In this document: one piece after another, positions 24,387 to 32,170 of the stretch | How the letters are laid out: each line of letters starts with the position of its first letter | How positions within the stretch are numbered: the first letter of the stretch is position 1 | Origin: CAYOWK01 sp964407665 | GTDB taxonomy: Bacteria > Pseudomonadota > Alphaproteobacteria > Caulobacterales > Hyphomonadaceae | Assembly: GCA_964407665.1 (NCBI GenBank) | Contig: CAYOWK010000036.1 | Span: 1-41,619, forward strand | DNA: 41,619 nucleotides | Direction of reading: 5' to 3' | Made by a program: the position numbers and the translations under genes | The notes under the pieces: generated by a model | Seen by the model: the letters and a program-made list of their open reading frames with translations, nothing else | What the model was told of the DNA's origin: nothing | Database searches by the model: none

Positions 24387-25130
24387 ATGAAGCCTGCAAC
24401 TCATTATGTGGCTATCGGCGCCGCAATAGCGGTGTGCATGACCGTCGCGACCATGACGGTCACGACCAACCGGTCTGCAGAGGCGGCCGTGACCGCACGC
24501 GATATCGCGCGCCCGTCGTTCACGCCGGAACCGCCGCGACCCCGCCTCGACCTTTCGCGCATCCTCGACGAGCAGGGCCGCAAGGAACTGGTCAAGCTGG
24601 CGGCCGACCCGGCGATCTGCCGCGAGGCGCTGACCGCTGCCGGCGTCGATTACCGCGATCTGCCGCCCATGGAAGTTCCTGCCTCCGCATGTGGCTATGA
24701 GGACGCCGTGGTCGTGCGGGCTGGCCTGACAGACTATTCGATCCCGCTCGAGATGTCGTGCCCGCTGGCGGCCCGCCTCTATGCCTGGGAATTCGAGATC
24801 GTCGCCCCGGCGGCGGAAAAACACTTCGGCGCACAGCTCGCCGGCATCGAGATGTTCGGCTCGTTCTCGTGCCGCACGCGCGCCGGCGACGGCAAGCTGA
24901 GCCACCACGGCCGCGCCCTGGCCGCCGACATCTCCGGCTTCCGGCTGACGGATGGCCGTGTGATCAGCATCGAGGGCGGCTACTGGAAAGAAGGCGCGGA
25001 AAGCGCCTTCCTGCAGGAGGTCCACAAGGGCGCCTGCGGGATTTTCGACGTGACGCTGGGCCCGGCCTACAACGAAGCCCACGCCGACCATCTCCACGTC
25101 GACGTCGGCGGCGAGAGCGCCTGCCGGTAG
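24387..25130 (+). CDS. Extensin family protein, probable periplasmic M15-like metallopeptidase
   Basis: This 247-residue envelope protein has an N-terminal hydrophobic segment (about residues 7-26). A variable linker follows, then the extensin-like C-terminal domain (about 75-247). Conserved elements include MSCPLAARLYAWE, GSFSCR, SHHGRALAADISGF with His174 and Asp181, and HADHLHVD with His237. The His-x6-Asp plus late His arrangement is that of M15/LAS-type D-Ala-D-Ala peptidases, so a role in cutting peptidoglycan peptides is plausible but inferred. Several Cys (79, 102, 125, 162, 217, 246) may form disulfides. It sits between murC and murB, separated by 225 and 32 bp. Confidence 0.8.
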   Translation: MKPATHYVAIGAAIAVCMTVATMTVTTNRSAEAAVTARDIARPSFTPEPPRPRLDLSRILDEQGRKELVKLAADPAICREALTAAGVDYRDLPPMEVPASACGYEDAVVVRAGLTDYSIPLEMSCPLAARLYAWEFEIVAPAAEKHFGAQLAGIEMFGSFSCRTRAGDGKLSHHGRALAADISGFRLTDGRVISIEGGYWKEGAESAFLQEVHKGACGIFDVTLGPAYNEAHADHLHVDVGGESACR

Positions 25131-25162
25131 CGTTGCGGGCCGGGACGGGTTAAGTCCAAGGC

Positions 25163-26119
25163 ATGAATACACTGATCGACCGCCTGCCGCCCGTGCGCGG
25201 AAAACTGCTCGCCGACGAGCGTGTTGCGCCGTTTACCTGGTTCCGGGTCGGCGGGCCGGCAGATGTGCTGTTCCTGCCGGCCGACGAGGCCGACCTCGCG
25301 CAATTCCTGTCCGGTACGCCCGACACCATACCGGTCACCGTTCTCGGCGCGGCCTCCAACGTCATCGTCCGCGATGGAGGCGTCGAGGGCGTGGTGATCA
25401 AGCTGACGCCAGCCTTTGGGCAGGTCGCAGCCGACGGCGACACCATCACGGCCGGCGCAGCAGCGCTTGATGCGCGTGTCTCGGCAGCTGCGGCCAAAGC
25501 CGGACTTGCCGGGATGGAGTTCTTCTCCGGCGTGCCGGGCACGATCGGCGGCGCGCTGCGCATGAATGCGGGCTGCTACGAGCAGGAGACGAAGGATGTG
25601 CTTGTCTCGGCGGTCGCGCTGGACCGGCAGGGACGCCGCCACGACCTGAAGCCGGAGGATTTCCACTTCTCCTACAGGCATACCGAAGTGCCCGACGACT
25701 ACATCTTCATCAGCGCGACGTTCCGGGGTCAGCCAGACGATCCGGCCGCGATCCAGTCACGGATCGACGCGCTGAAGGCGCGGCGGGAGCAGACGCAGCC
25801 GATCCGCGAGAAGACCGGCGGCTCGACCTTCGCCAATCCCGATCCTCCGGGCACGCCGAACCAGCGGCGGTCGTGGAAGCTGATCGACGAGGCCGGCATG
25901 CGGGGCCGCCGGAAGGGCGGGGCGCAGGTCAACGAGCTGCACTGCAACTTCCTGATCAACACCGGAACCGCGACCGCTGACGATCTCGAAGGTCTGGGCG
26001 AGGAAGTCCGCGCCGCCGTCCGGGCAACCTCCGGCGTCGATCTGCGCTGGGAAATCAAGCGGATCGGCCGCACGGGCTGGACCGCAGAGGCCGATCCATT
26101 TGCTGCAAAAGATGCGTAA
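25163..26119 (+). CDS. murB: UDP-N-acetylenolpyruvoylglucosamine reductase
   Basis: This 318-residue flavoenzyme reduces the enolpyruvyl group of UDP-GlcNAc-enolpyruvate with NADPH to give UDP-MurNAc. The FAD-binding part shows APFTWFRVGGPADVL, VTVLGAASNVIVRDGG and GMEFFSGVPGTIGGALRMNAG. The catalytic region has HFSYRHTEVP, the GGSTFANP serine that protonates the intermediate, and KLIDEAGMRG and NELHCNFLIN. This is the short type II form with no extra C-terminal loop. It lies 32 bp after the extensin-family gene. Confidence 0.95.
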   Translation: MNTLIDRLPPVRGKLLADERVAPFTWFRVGGPADVLFLPADEADLAQFLSGTPDTIPVTVLGAASNVIVRDGGVEGVVIKLTPAFGQVAADGDTITAGAAALDARVSAAAAKAGLAGMEFFSGVPGTIGGALRMNAGCYEQETKDVLVSAVALDRQGRRHDLKPEDFHFSYRHTEVPDDYIFISATFRGQPDDPAAIQSRIDALKARREQTQPIREKTGGSTFANPDPPGTPNQRRSWKLIDEAGMRGRRKGGAQVNELHCNFLINTGTATADDLEGLGEEVRAAVRATSGVDLRWEIKRIGRTGWTAEADPFAAKDA

Positions 26120-26152
26120 CGTCGTGCAGCCATCCAATCCGGGGAGACCATC

Positions 26153-26665
26153 ATGACCGATGAGGCGATGAAGCGGGCCAGCGAGGCGGGCGTGACGCTC
26201 GTCGAGGCGGAGGAAACCGATCTCGGCTGGATCCTGAACGTCGAGGAGACAGCGGTAAAGGGCGGGTTCGTCTCCGGCGACAACGTCATGCGCCACCGCA
26301 TGCAGATGACCGACCGCACGGTGCTCTACCTCATCGCCAAGCGCGGCGACGAGCGGGTCGGCTTCGTCATCCTCCGCGGCATCTGGGGCGCCGAGCCCGT
26401 GATCGAGATGAAGAGGATCGTCATCGGCCCGACCGACGCCGGACATGGCCAGGCCGTGATCGCGCTGACGCTCCACAAGGCTTTCCACGAACTCAACGCG
26501 CACCGCGTCTGGCTGGACGTCATCGACGACAACATGCGCGCGATGCACGTCTACCGGAAGCTCGGCTTCAAGGAGGAGGGCCGCTTCCGCGAGGCCGCCC
26601 ACCGCAAGGACGGCTGGCGCGACCTCATCATCTTCGGAATCCTGAAGTCCGAGTGGGTGAAGTAG
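26153..26665 (+). CDS. GNAT family N-acetyltransferase
   Basis: The 170-residue product has the GNAT fold. The acetyl-CoA loop (motif A) is IVIGPTDAGHGQAVIALTL near residues 90-108. It is followed by LNAHRVWLDVIDDNMRAMHVY and the KLGFKEEGRFRE motif typical of RimJ/RimL-like acetyltransferases. Substrate unknown; members acetylate protein N-termini, polyamines or small amines. A GGGGAGA ribosome binding site precedes the ATG, 33 bp after murB, so it may ride on the murB transcript. A strong terminator follows. Confidence 0.88.
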   Translation: MTDEAMKRASEAGVTLVEAEETDLGWILNVEETAVKGGFVSGDNVMRHRMQMTDRTVLYLIAKRGDERVGFVILRGIWGAEPVIEMKRIVIGPTDAGHGQAVIALTLHKAFHELNAHRVWLDVIDDNMRAMHVYRKLGFKEEGRFREAAHRKDGWRDLIIFGILKSEWVK

Positions 26666-26686
26666 GCAAACCTGTTCTACGGAACG

Positions 26687-26718
26687 AAAAAGGGCCGCCC
26701 GTTGGGGTGGCCCTTTCC
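26687..26718. terminator. Bidirectional terminator between GNAT and beta-lactamase genes
   Basis: AAAGGGCC (26689-26696) pairs with GGCCCTTT (26709-26716), with further inner pairing of CCC with GGG and one G-T pair. T-rich flanks on both strands allow it to end the murB-GNAT transcript and the convergent gene whose stop is at 26735. It probably ends the first half of the dcw region. Confidence 0.85.
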
Positions 26719-26734
26719 ATGTTCGGCGCCGATC

Positions 26735-28030
26735 CTACTTCTTCAGCGCCTTGTAGACGAGCTCGACCGACTCGCCGCGCATGTTCACGGCGCCCTGCGG
26801 GGCTCCGCCGCGGCGCTGGATCATGCCGACATAGGCAAGGTTGTTCGACGGATCGACCCAGAACCACGTGCCGTCGATGCCGAACCAGGACCACGTGCCG
26901 ATGGGCGAGGGCGCCCGGTCGGTCGGAGGTTTCGTCACGACCGCGCCGCCATAGCCGAAGCCGCCGCCGGTGAAGACGCCGCGCGTCTCGCCGATATGGT
27001 TCGTGAACATCATGTCGATGGACTCAGGCTTGAGCACGCTGACGCCTTCGAGCGAGCCCTTGTTGAGCAGCATCTGCGAGAAGCGGGCATAGTCATTGCC
27101 GGTCGAGACGAGGCCGCCTCCCCCGCTCTCGGCGTGGTCCTGCACGGAGAAGGAATAGCCGTCCGGATAGACGTCGTAGGCCTTCGTTTCGGCGTTGTAC
27201 GTGTAGACCGTCGCGAAGCGGCCCTTGTCGGCGTCGGCGACGAGGAAGCCGGTGTCGTTCATGCGCAGCGGCTTGAAGACGTTCTCTTCCAGATACTCGC
27301 CGAACGGCTTGCCGGATAGGCGCTCGACAATGGCGCCCTGAAGATCAACAGCGATCGAATAGCTCCAGCGTTCGCCCGGGTTCATCACGAGCGGGATTTC
27401 CGCCGTGCGCTTGACCAGAGCCTCGAGGTTCTTCTGCGCCATCGGATGGTTCTTGATGAACTCCCGGTCGACCGCTGTGGCCGGCGAGAGGCCATAACCG
27501 AAGCCGGCCGTGTGGGTCATCAGCTCGTTCATGGTCGGAACGCGCTTGGCGGGCTCCGTCTTGATCGATCCGTCGGGGTTCTCGCCCACGGCCACCTTCA
27601 GGTTCGCCATCTCGGGCAGGAATTTCGTGATCGGGTCTTCCGGCTTCCAGAGACCTTTCTCGTAGAGCTGCATCATCGCGACCGCCGTGACCGGCTTGGT
27701 CATCGAGCGGATGCGGAACAGCGTGTCTGGCGTCAGGGCAGGTCCGCCATAGGACTGTGTTCCCCAGATCGAATAGTCGACGACCTGGCCGTCCTTGATG
27801 AGGATCTGGGTGAGGCCGGCGACTTCACCCTTGTCGACGGCTTCCTTCATGCGGGCCTTGAGCGCCGCCAGCCCTTCGGCGGTGAAGGCGGACTGCGTTG
27901 CGGCGACATCCGTCGGCGCGGGCCAGGCGCCCTTGCCGCCGCCATCCACTCCGGTGGCGCAAGCCGCCAGGGACAGGGCGACGCCCGCCGCCAGCGCCGC
28001 CTTCAGGCGGTTTCCAGACCAGATCGACAT
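26735..28030 (-). CDS. Beta-lactamase-fold (S12) lipoprotein, esterase-like, copy 1
   Basis: The 431-residue product is a lipoprotein: the signal ends LSLAAC with Cys24. The body is a serine beta-lactamase/S12-type domain with Ser109-x-x-Lys112 (RSMTKPVTAVAMM), Tyr224 in RWSYSI, and ESGGGGLVST. There is no KTG; the equivalent C-terminal motif is W-F-G-I-D-G-T (382-388). The Tyr-Ser-Ile replaces the Y-x-N of true beta-lactamases and resembles family VIII esterases. It could act on esters, beta-lactams or D-Ala peptides; the sequence does not decide. It is a close paralogue of the adjacent gene and lies on the strand opposite to the mur genes. Confidence 0.87.
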   Translation of the reverse strand: MSIWSGNRLKAALAAGVALSLAACATGVDGGGKGAWPAPTDVAATQSAFTAEGLAALKARMKEAVDKGEVAGLTQILIKDGQVVDYSIWGTQSYGGPALTPDTLFRIRSMTKPVTAVAMMQLYEKGLWKPEDPITKFLPEMANLKVAVGENPDGSIKTEPAKRVPTMNELMTHTAGFGYGLSPATAVDREFIKNHPMAQKNLEALVKRTAEIPLVMNPGERWSYSIAVDLQGAIVERLSGKPFGEYLEENVFKPLRMNDTGFLVADADKGRFATVYTYNAETKAYDVYPDGYSFSVQDHAESGGGGLVSTGNDYARFSQMLLNKGSLEGVSVLKPESIDMMFTNHIGETRGVFTGGGFGYGGAVVTKPPTDRAPSPIGTWSWFGIDGTWFWVDPSNNLAYVGMIQRRGGAPQGAVNMRGESVELVYKALKK

Positions 28031-28074
28031 CGGTTTCTCCCCAAGAGCCGGGCCGTTCCGGCCCTGTTGAAGTT

Positions 28075-28102
28075 GCGGCGGCAGGCGTTGGCCTGCCGCC
28101 GC
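28075..28102. other. Perfect 12-bp hairpin between the two S12 genes
   Basis: GCGGCGGCAGGC (28075-28086) pairs perfectly with 28091-28102 across a 4-nt loop. No T run follows on either strand. A second weaker hairpin (GGGCC with GGCCC near 28050-28065) lies next to it. It may terminate or stabilise the upstream (minus-strand) transcript of copy 2. Confidence 0.6.
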
Positions 28103-28150
28103 ATCAGGTGTTCAACGCACCGGACGGACAAGTCCGTCCCGGTCAAACCG

Positions 28151-29581
28151 TCAGTTGGACCCGCCGCCAGCCGGAGTAGCCGGAGCAGGGGCCGCCGCTG
28201 AAGCGTTCGAGGCCAGCGCCGAGTAGACCAGCTTCGCGGACTCGTTGCGGAAGTCCATCGCGCCTTCGCGACGGCCGCCCATGTTCTGGATCATGCCGAT
28301 GAAGAACAGGTCGTTGACCGGATCGATCCAGAACCAGGTGCCAGCCGCGCCGCCCCAGTAGTGGGTGCCCTTGCCATACGGCATGCCGGTCACCGACGGA
28401 TCGTCATAGACGGCGTAGTCCATGCCGAAGCCGACGCCCTGGAGACCCGGATTGGCCGTCGTGCCGTCCGAGTAGAGCTTCAGGTCGCCGATATGGTTCT
28501 CGGTCATGATCGCGATGGTCTCGGGCTTCAGCACGCGGGCGCCGGCCAGTTCGCCCTTGTTGAGCATCATCTGGCAGAAGCGGGCATAGTCGTGCGTCGT
28601 GGAGATCAGGCCGCCGCCGCCGGATTCAAGCCGGTTGGCGTCGGTGAAGCGCGGGCGGTCCGGACGCTCGACGTTGGCGATCAGCTTCGCCGCGTCCTTG
28701 TCCCAGCGATAGACGTCGGCAAAGCGCGAGACCTTGTCTTCCGAGACGTAGAAGGCGGTGTCGTTCATGCCCAGCGGCGTGAAGATGTTCGCCTTCATGT
28801 AGTCGCCCAGCTTCTGGCCGGACAGCTTCTGCACCAGGTAGCCCTGGATATCGACTGACACGGAGTACGACCAGCGCGTGCCGGGCTCGTACAGGAGCGG
28901 GATGCCCGCGATCTTCGTCATCATCTCGTCGAGGTTGGCCGAGGCCAGAACGCCCTGGTCGCGGAACGCGTTGTTGACCGGATCGTCACCCGACAGGCCG
29001 TAACCGAAGCCGGCGGTGTGGGTCATGATCTCGCGCATGGTCGGCGGGCGCGCCGGGGTCGCCAGCACGGGCTCGCCGCCCTTCATCGCAACCTTGCCGT
29101 TGGCGTCGTAGGTCAGCACGCGAAGGTTGGCGAGTTCGGGGGCGTGGGTGGTGACCGGGTCGTCGAGGTTCCACTTGCCCTGCTCGAACAGCTGCATCAT
29201 CGCGACGCCGGTGATCGGCTTCGACATCGAATAGATGCGGAAGATCGAGTCGTTCGTCATCGGCGCGGCGTCGGTGGCCTGGCCGTACGACTTGAAGAAG
29301 GCGACGTCGCCGCCCTTGGCCAGCAGCGCGGTCATGCCGGCCACGTCCTGGTCGGCGACCGACTGGGCCAGACGCGCGTCGAGCGTCGCAAGGCCTTCAG
29401 CGGTGAAGCCGAGCGCGGCCGAATCGGCGACAGCGGTTTGTGGCCAGGCGGGATTGTCGGCAGGCTTGGGGGCGGGCGCCTCAACGGCGGGCGCCTCGGC
29501 GGTTTCGGTCTTGCTGCACGCATTGAGCGCGACAAGGGATACGGCGGCCAGCAAGGCGCGCGTGGTCAGTCTGAAGTTCAT
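28151..29581 (-). CDS. Beta-lactamase-fold (S12) lipoprotein, esterase-like, copy 2
   Basis: The 476-residue lipoprotein has a LNAC lipobox with Cys22, then a Pro/Ala-rich linker. The S12 domain has Ser118-x-x-Lys121 (YSMSKPITGVAMMQ), Tyr239-Ser-Val, ESGGGGLIST and a W409-G-G-A-A-G-T motif (HYWGGAAGT), the classic third motif of family VIII carboxylesterases. It shares long stretches with the 26735 gene (MTHTAGFGYGLS, VAMMQL), so the pair arose by tandem duplication. The WGG motif is intact here but altered in copy 1. A shorter C-terminal Ala/Pro tail is extra. The ATG at 29581 has GAGGA upstream; a longer frame to 29668 adds no plausible sequence. Confidence 0.87.
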   Translation of the reverse strand: MNFRLTTRALLAAVSLVALNACSKTETAEAPAVEAPAPKPADNPAWPQTAVADSAALGFTAEGLATLDARLAQSVADQDVAGMTALLAKGGDVAFFKSYGQATDAAPMTNDSIFRIYSMSKPITGVAMMQLFEQGKWNLDDPVTTHAPELANLRVLTYDANGKVAMKGGEPVLATPARPPTMREIMTHTAGFGYGLSGDDPVNNAFRDQGVLASANLDEMMTKIAGIPLLYEPGTRWSYSVSVDIQGYLVQKLSGQKLGDYMKANIFTPLGMNDTAFYVSEDKVSRFADVYRWDKDAAKLIANVERPDRPRFTDANRLESGGGGLISTTHDYARFCQMMLNKGELAGARVLKPETIAIMTENHIGDLKLYSDGTTANPGLQGVGFGMDYAVYDDPSVTGMPYGKGTHYWGGAAGTWFWIDPVNDLFFIGMIQNMGGRREGAMDFRNESAKLVYSALASNASAAAPAPATPAGGGSN

Positions 29582-29745
29582 GAGGTGTCCTCTCCCGTGG
29601 TATGTTCTTGTTTTGGCGGGACCATAGTCGGGAAAGCGGCAGGTCGCCAAGCGCCGCCGGCTCATCATCCCGAGACTGTGAAGCTTCGGCGGAGTCTGGA
29701 CGCAAACGTTGCGAAACTGTCATGATGGAAAGCTAGTCTTGCAGC

Positions 29746-30012
29746 ATGGATAGCAACCTCCTGATTGGCCTTGTGGTCGCCGCCCTCGGCGGAGTGCTTG
29801 TCCTCATTCTCTGGCGGCGATCCCGATATCGGCCGAAGCCTGCGAAAACCGCTATCGACAGCTTCTCCTCCAGCGATGGCGGCTCGGGTCTGTTTTTCGG
29901 AACAGGGTCCGGCGGCGGGTCGTCTGGCAAGGCCGGGTCTGGTCGCGCTGACGATGGGGGGGGCGCCAGCGACGATGCCGGCGGTGGCGGAGATGGCGGC
30001 GGAGGCGACTAG
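29746..30012 (+). CDS. Small single-span membrane protein with Gly-rich tail
   Basis: The 88-residue frame encodes one membrane helix (about residues 5-22, LIGLVVAALGGVLVLIL), an Arg/Lys-rich stop-transfer patch, and a low-complexity Ser/Gly/Asp tail ending in GGGGDGGGGD. Similar mini-proteins with a glycine-rich C-terminus are common but have no known function. The frame is not preserved by any larger gene and is divergent from the S12 gene. There is no clear ribosome binding site. Not certain to be a gene. Confidence 0.5.
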   Translation: MDSNLLIGLVVAALGGVLVLILWRRSRYRPKPAKTAIDSFSSSDGGSGLFFGTGSGGGSSGKAGSGRADDGGGASDDAGGGGDGGGGD

Positions 30013-30105
30013 GCTGCGAATGATTTGCATTTGGCTGCACGGCCTGTAGGCTTGCCGCGACTACATCGTTGCGCTCCCGCGCCGCTTCAACGCCGCCGTC
30101 AGGTC

Positions 30106-30525
30106 ATGTCTGCACCCCCGCCCGGTCCAAGGCCGTCCCCTCAGGCGACGCCGCCCGCCCTGCGCCCGCTCTATCTGGCGGCCGGTCTGGCGATGGTGGC
30201 GCTGGGCGTGCTCGGCATCGTGATCCCGGGCATGCCGACCACCATCTTTCTGATCCTCGCAGCCGGCTGCTTTGCACGCTCCTCCCCGCGTCTGGAAAAC
30301 TGGCTGCTGACCCATCCGAAGCTGGGGCCGCCGATCCTGGCCTGGCGCGAGACGGGCGCGATCCCGCGCAATGTGAAGATCATCGCGGTGACGTCGATGG
30401 TGATCTCGATGGGGATTGTGTGCCTGTCTCCCGCGCCGCGCTGGGTGGACTGGCTGGCGGCGACGATCATCGTGGCGTCAGCAGCGTTCGTGGTGACCCG
30501 GCCGGAGACGGGGCGGCAAGCGTGA
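30106..30525 (+). CDS. DUF454 (YbaN-like) inner membrane protein
   Basis: The 139-residue product matches the DUF454/YbaN family: a first membrane helix with GVLGIVIPGMPTTIFLILAAGCFARSS, the SPRLENWLLTHPKLGPPI segment, AWRETGAIPRNVKI, and two more helices. It is an inner membrane protein of unknown function. The ATG at 30106 precedes the conserved core by about 20 residues of Pro-rich sequence; an upstream in-frame start at 30025 looks non-coding. It is co-directional with the small gene before it (93 bp gap). Confidence 0.87.
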   Translation: MSAPPPGPRPSPQATPPALRPLYLAAGLAMVALGVLGIVIPGMPTTIFLILAAGCFARSSPRLENWLLTHPKLGPPILAWRETGAIPRNVKIIAVTSMVISMGIVCLSPAPRWVDWLAATIIVASAAFVVTRPETGRQA

Positions 30526-30597
30526 GCTCCGTCGCGCGTTAGCTTGTGCTACCAGCCCTCCCATGATCTGTTTTCTAGGCTAGAGCGGGGGGCTTTA

Positions 30598-31425
30598 ATG
30601 AAGTGGGTGTTCGCGTTTATCGGAGCGTTGGCGCTTGCAACGCCAGCCTTTGCGCAGAGCGTGATCAGTTCTGCTGAGTTCCGCGACGGCTATATCGCAG
30701 CGCTGCGGGAGGCTGATCCGACTCTGAAAATCGAGGTCGTGGACGACGCCACCGTCAAGTTCGGGCGCGGCGACCCTCTGGAATTCTCCACCTATCTGGA
30801 TCGCGCGTATCGCGATTATCGCGATGACCCCGCGGAGAAGAACAAGCTGATCAACGATCTCGTGCGCGTGAACATTCGCCTTGCCTCTGGCGACATAGAC
30901 GCGCCGGCATCAGACCGGCTCATCGCGATGCTTCGCCCGCTCAACTACGCGCCCGGCGTCGCCGACGCCGGCAAAGATAATCCGATAAGTCGCCCATTTG
31001 CAGGTGACCTTCGCGTATACTTGATGATGGACAGCCCCGAGACGCTCAGCTCTGTCTCGAGGGAGATGCTCGCCAACCTGAAGCTTAGCGAGGACCAAGC
31101 CTTTACACTGGCTTTAAAAAATCTGCCTGGGCGACTCGGGGAACTTTACATCGAGACCATGGATGACTTTCGGTACGTAAATGCGGCAAGCGGTTTGGCC
31201 GTAGCTACATTGGTGGCTCCCTCCGCATGCACAACCGACAAGTCCAGTCAGCGCTTGGTCTTCGTTGCGGACCGCAGCTATTTCCTCGAAGCGGACATGT
31301 CCAATACCGCCGGCGTTGCAGCCGTGCGCAAGGTCGCACGCGGAATGATCAGAGACGGTGTCTCGATGTCTGCGACGTTACTGAGGTGCAGCGGCGGCGC
31401 GTGGAGCGCGGTTCCCATCCGCTGA
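30598..31425 (+). CDS. Secreted protein of unknown function
   Basis: This 275-residue product has a clear Sec signal (MKWVFAFIGALALATPAFAQ, cut after AFA). The mature part contains FRDGYIAALREADPTLKIEV and LEFSTYLDRAYRDYR, then ETMDDFRYVNAASGL and RLVFVADRSYFLEA. It weakly recalls DUF1444-type proteins, but I cannot assign it. Two Cys (SACTTD, LLRCSGG) near the C-terminus may pair. A GGGGGG tract precedes the ATG. Parts of the gene are more AT-rich than its surroundings, which may point to recent acquisition. Between it and the convergent HAD gene lies an 8-bp inverted repeat. Confidence 0.7.
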   Translation: MKWVFAFIGALALATPAFAQSVISSAEFRDGYIAALREADPTLKIEVVDDATVKFGRGDPLEFSTYLDRAYRDYRDDPAEKNKLINDLVRVNIRLASGDIDAPASDRLIAMLRPLNYAPGVADAGKDNPISRPFAGDLRVYLMMDSPETLSSVSREMLANLKLSEDQAFTLALKNLPGRLGELYIETMDDFRYVNAASGLAVATLVAPSACTTDKSSQRLVFVADRSYFLEADMSNTAGVAAVRKVARGMIRDGVSMSATLLRCSGGAWSAVPIR

Positions 31426-31431
31426 ATGGCA

Positions 31432-31466
31432 ATCCCGCATCTGCGCCCTTCCGGCTTGTGCGGGAT
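31432..31466. terminator. Possible hairpin terminator between convergent genes
   Basis: ATCCCGCA (31432-31439) and TGCGGGAT (31459-31466) form a perfect 8-bp stem around a 19-nt loop. No T run follows, so this is a weak terminator candidate. It is placed just where the convergent transcripts from 30598 and from 32169 should end. Confidence 0.4.
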
Positions 31467-31473
31467 GACGATC

Positions 31474-32169
31474 CTACCCGATCTCCTCCAGCCACGCCGG
31501 CAGGCCGGCCAGCGTCTCGACCTCCCGGAAGCGCGGGTGGTCGGTTGGCGGGTCGGCGGCTTCGTGGCTCCAGACCAGCGGGTAGGGGACAAGGGCCGCG
31601 TAGCCGCCCGCCGCCAGCATCGGCAACACGTCGGACTTCACCGAATTGCCGGCCATGAGTGCATCCTCCGCGCGGCCGCCATGGCGCGCGAAGGTCTTCG
31701 TGTAGATGTCCGGCGTCTTCTCCGAGACGACCTCGACGCCCGAGAAGTGTGAGCCGAGGCCTGAGGCCGCCAGCTTCATCTCCTGATGGAAGAGATCGCC
31801 CTTGGTGATCAGGATCAGGCGGGCATGTCTGGCCAGCACCTCCAGCGCATCGGCGACGCCGGGCAGCGGCTCGTGCGGATGTTTCATCATCTCGCGGCCG
31901 CTTTCGAGAATCTCGCGGAGCACCGCAGGCGAAACCTGGGTGTCCGACACATCCAGCGCCGTCTCGATCATCGACAGCGTGAAGCCCTTGGCGCCGTAGC
32001 CATAGGTCGCGAGATTTCGCCGCTCGACCTCGTTGAGCTTGTCCTCGATGGTCGCAGGATCGGCGAAATCGCGCAGCAGCGTGTTGAACCGGTCGTGCGT
32101 CATCCGGAACACGGGCTCGTTGTGCCAGAGCGTGTCGTCCGCATCGATGCCGATCAGGGGCAGGGGCAT
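31474..32169 (-). CDS. HAD-superfamily hydrolase
   Basis: The 231-residue protein has the four HAD motifs: DADDTLW near residue 8 with the nucleophile Asp, ITKGD near 120, the K of SEKTPDI, and GNSVKSD with the second acidic site. A helical cap lies after motif I. It is a cytoplasmic phosphatase-like enzyme of unknown substrate. Its start is 1 bp after the stop of the glycosyltransferase, so the two genes form an operon and may act on the same sugar pathway. Normal length, all catalytic residues present. Confidence 0.9.
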   Translation of the reverse strand: MPLPLIGIDADDTLWHNEPVFRMTHDRFNTLLRDFADPATIEDKLNEVERRNLATYGYGAKGFTLSMIETALDVSDTQVSPAVLREILESGREMMKHPHEPLPGVADALEVLARHARLILITKGDLFHQEMKLAASGLGSHFSGVEVVSEKTPDIYTKTFARHGGRAEDALMAGNSVKSDVLPMLAAGGYAALVPYPLVWSHEAADPPTDHPRFREVETLAGLPAWLEEIG

Positions 32170-32170
32170 G

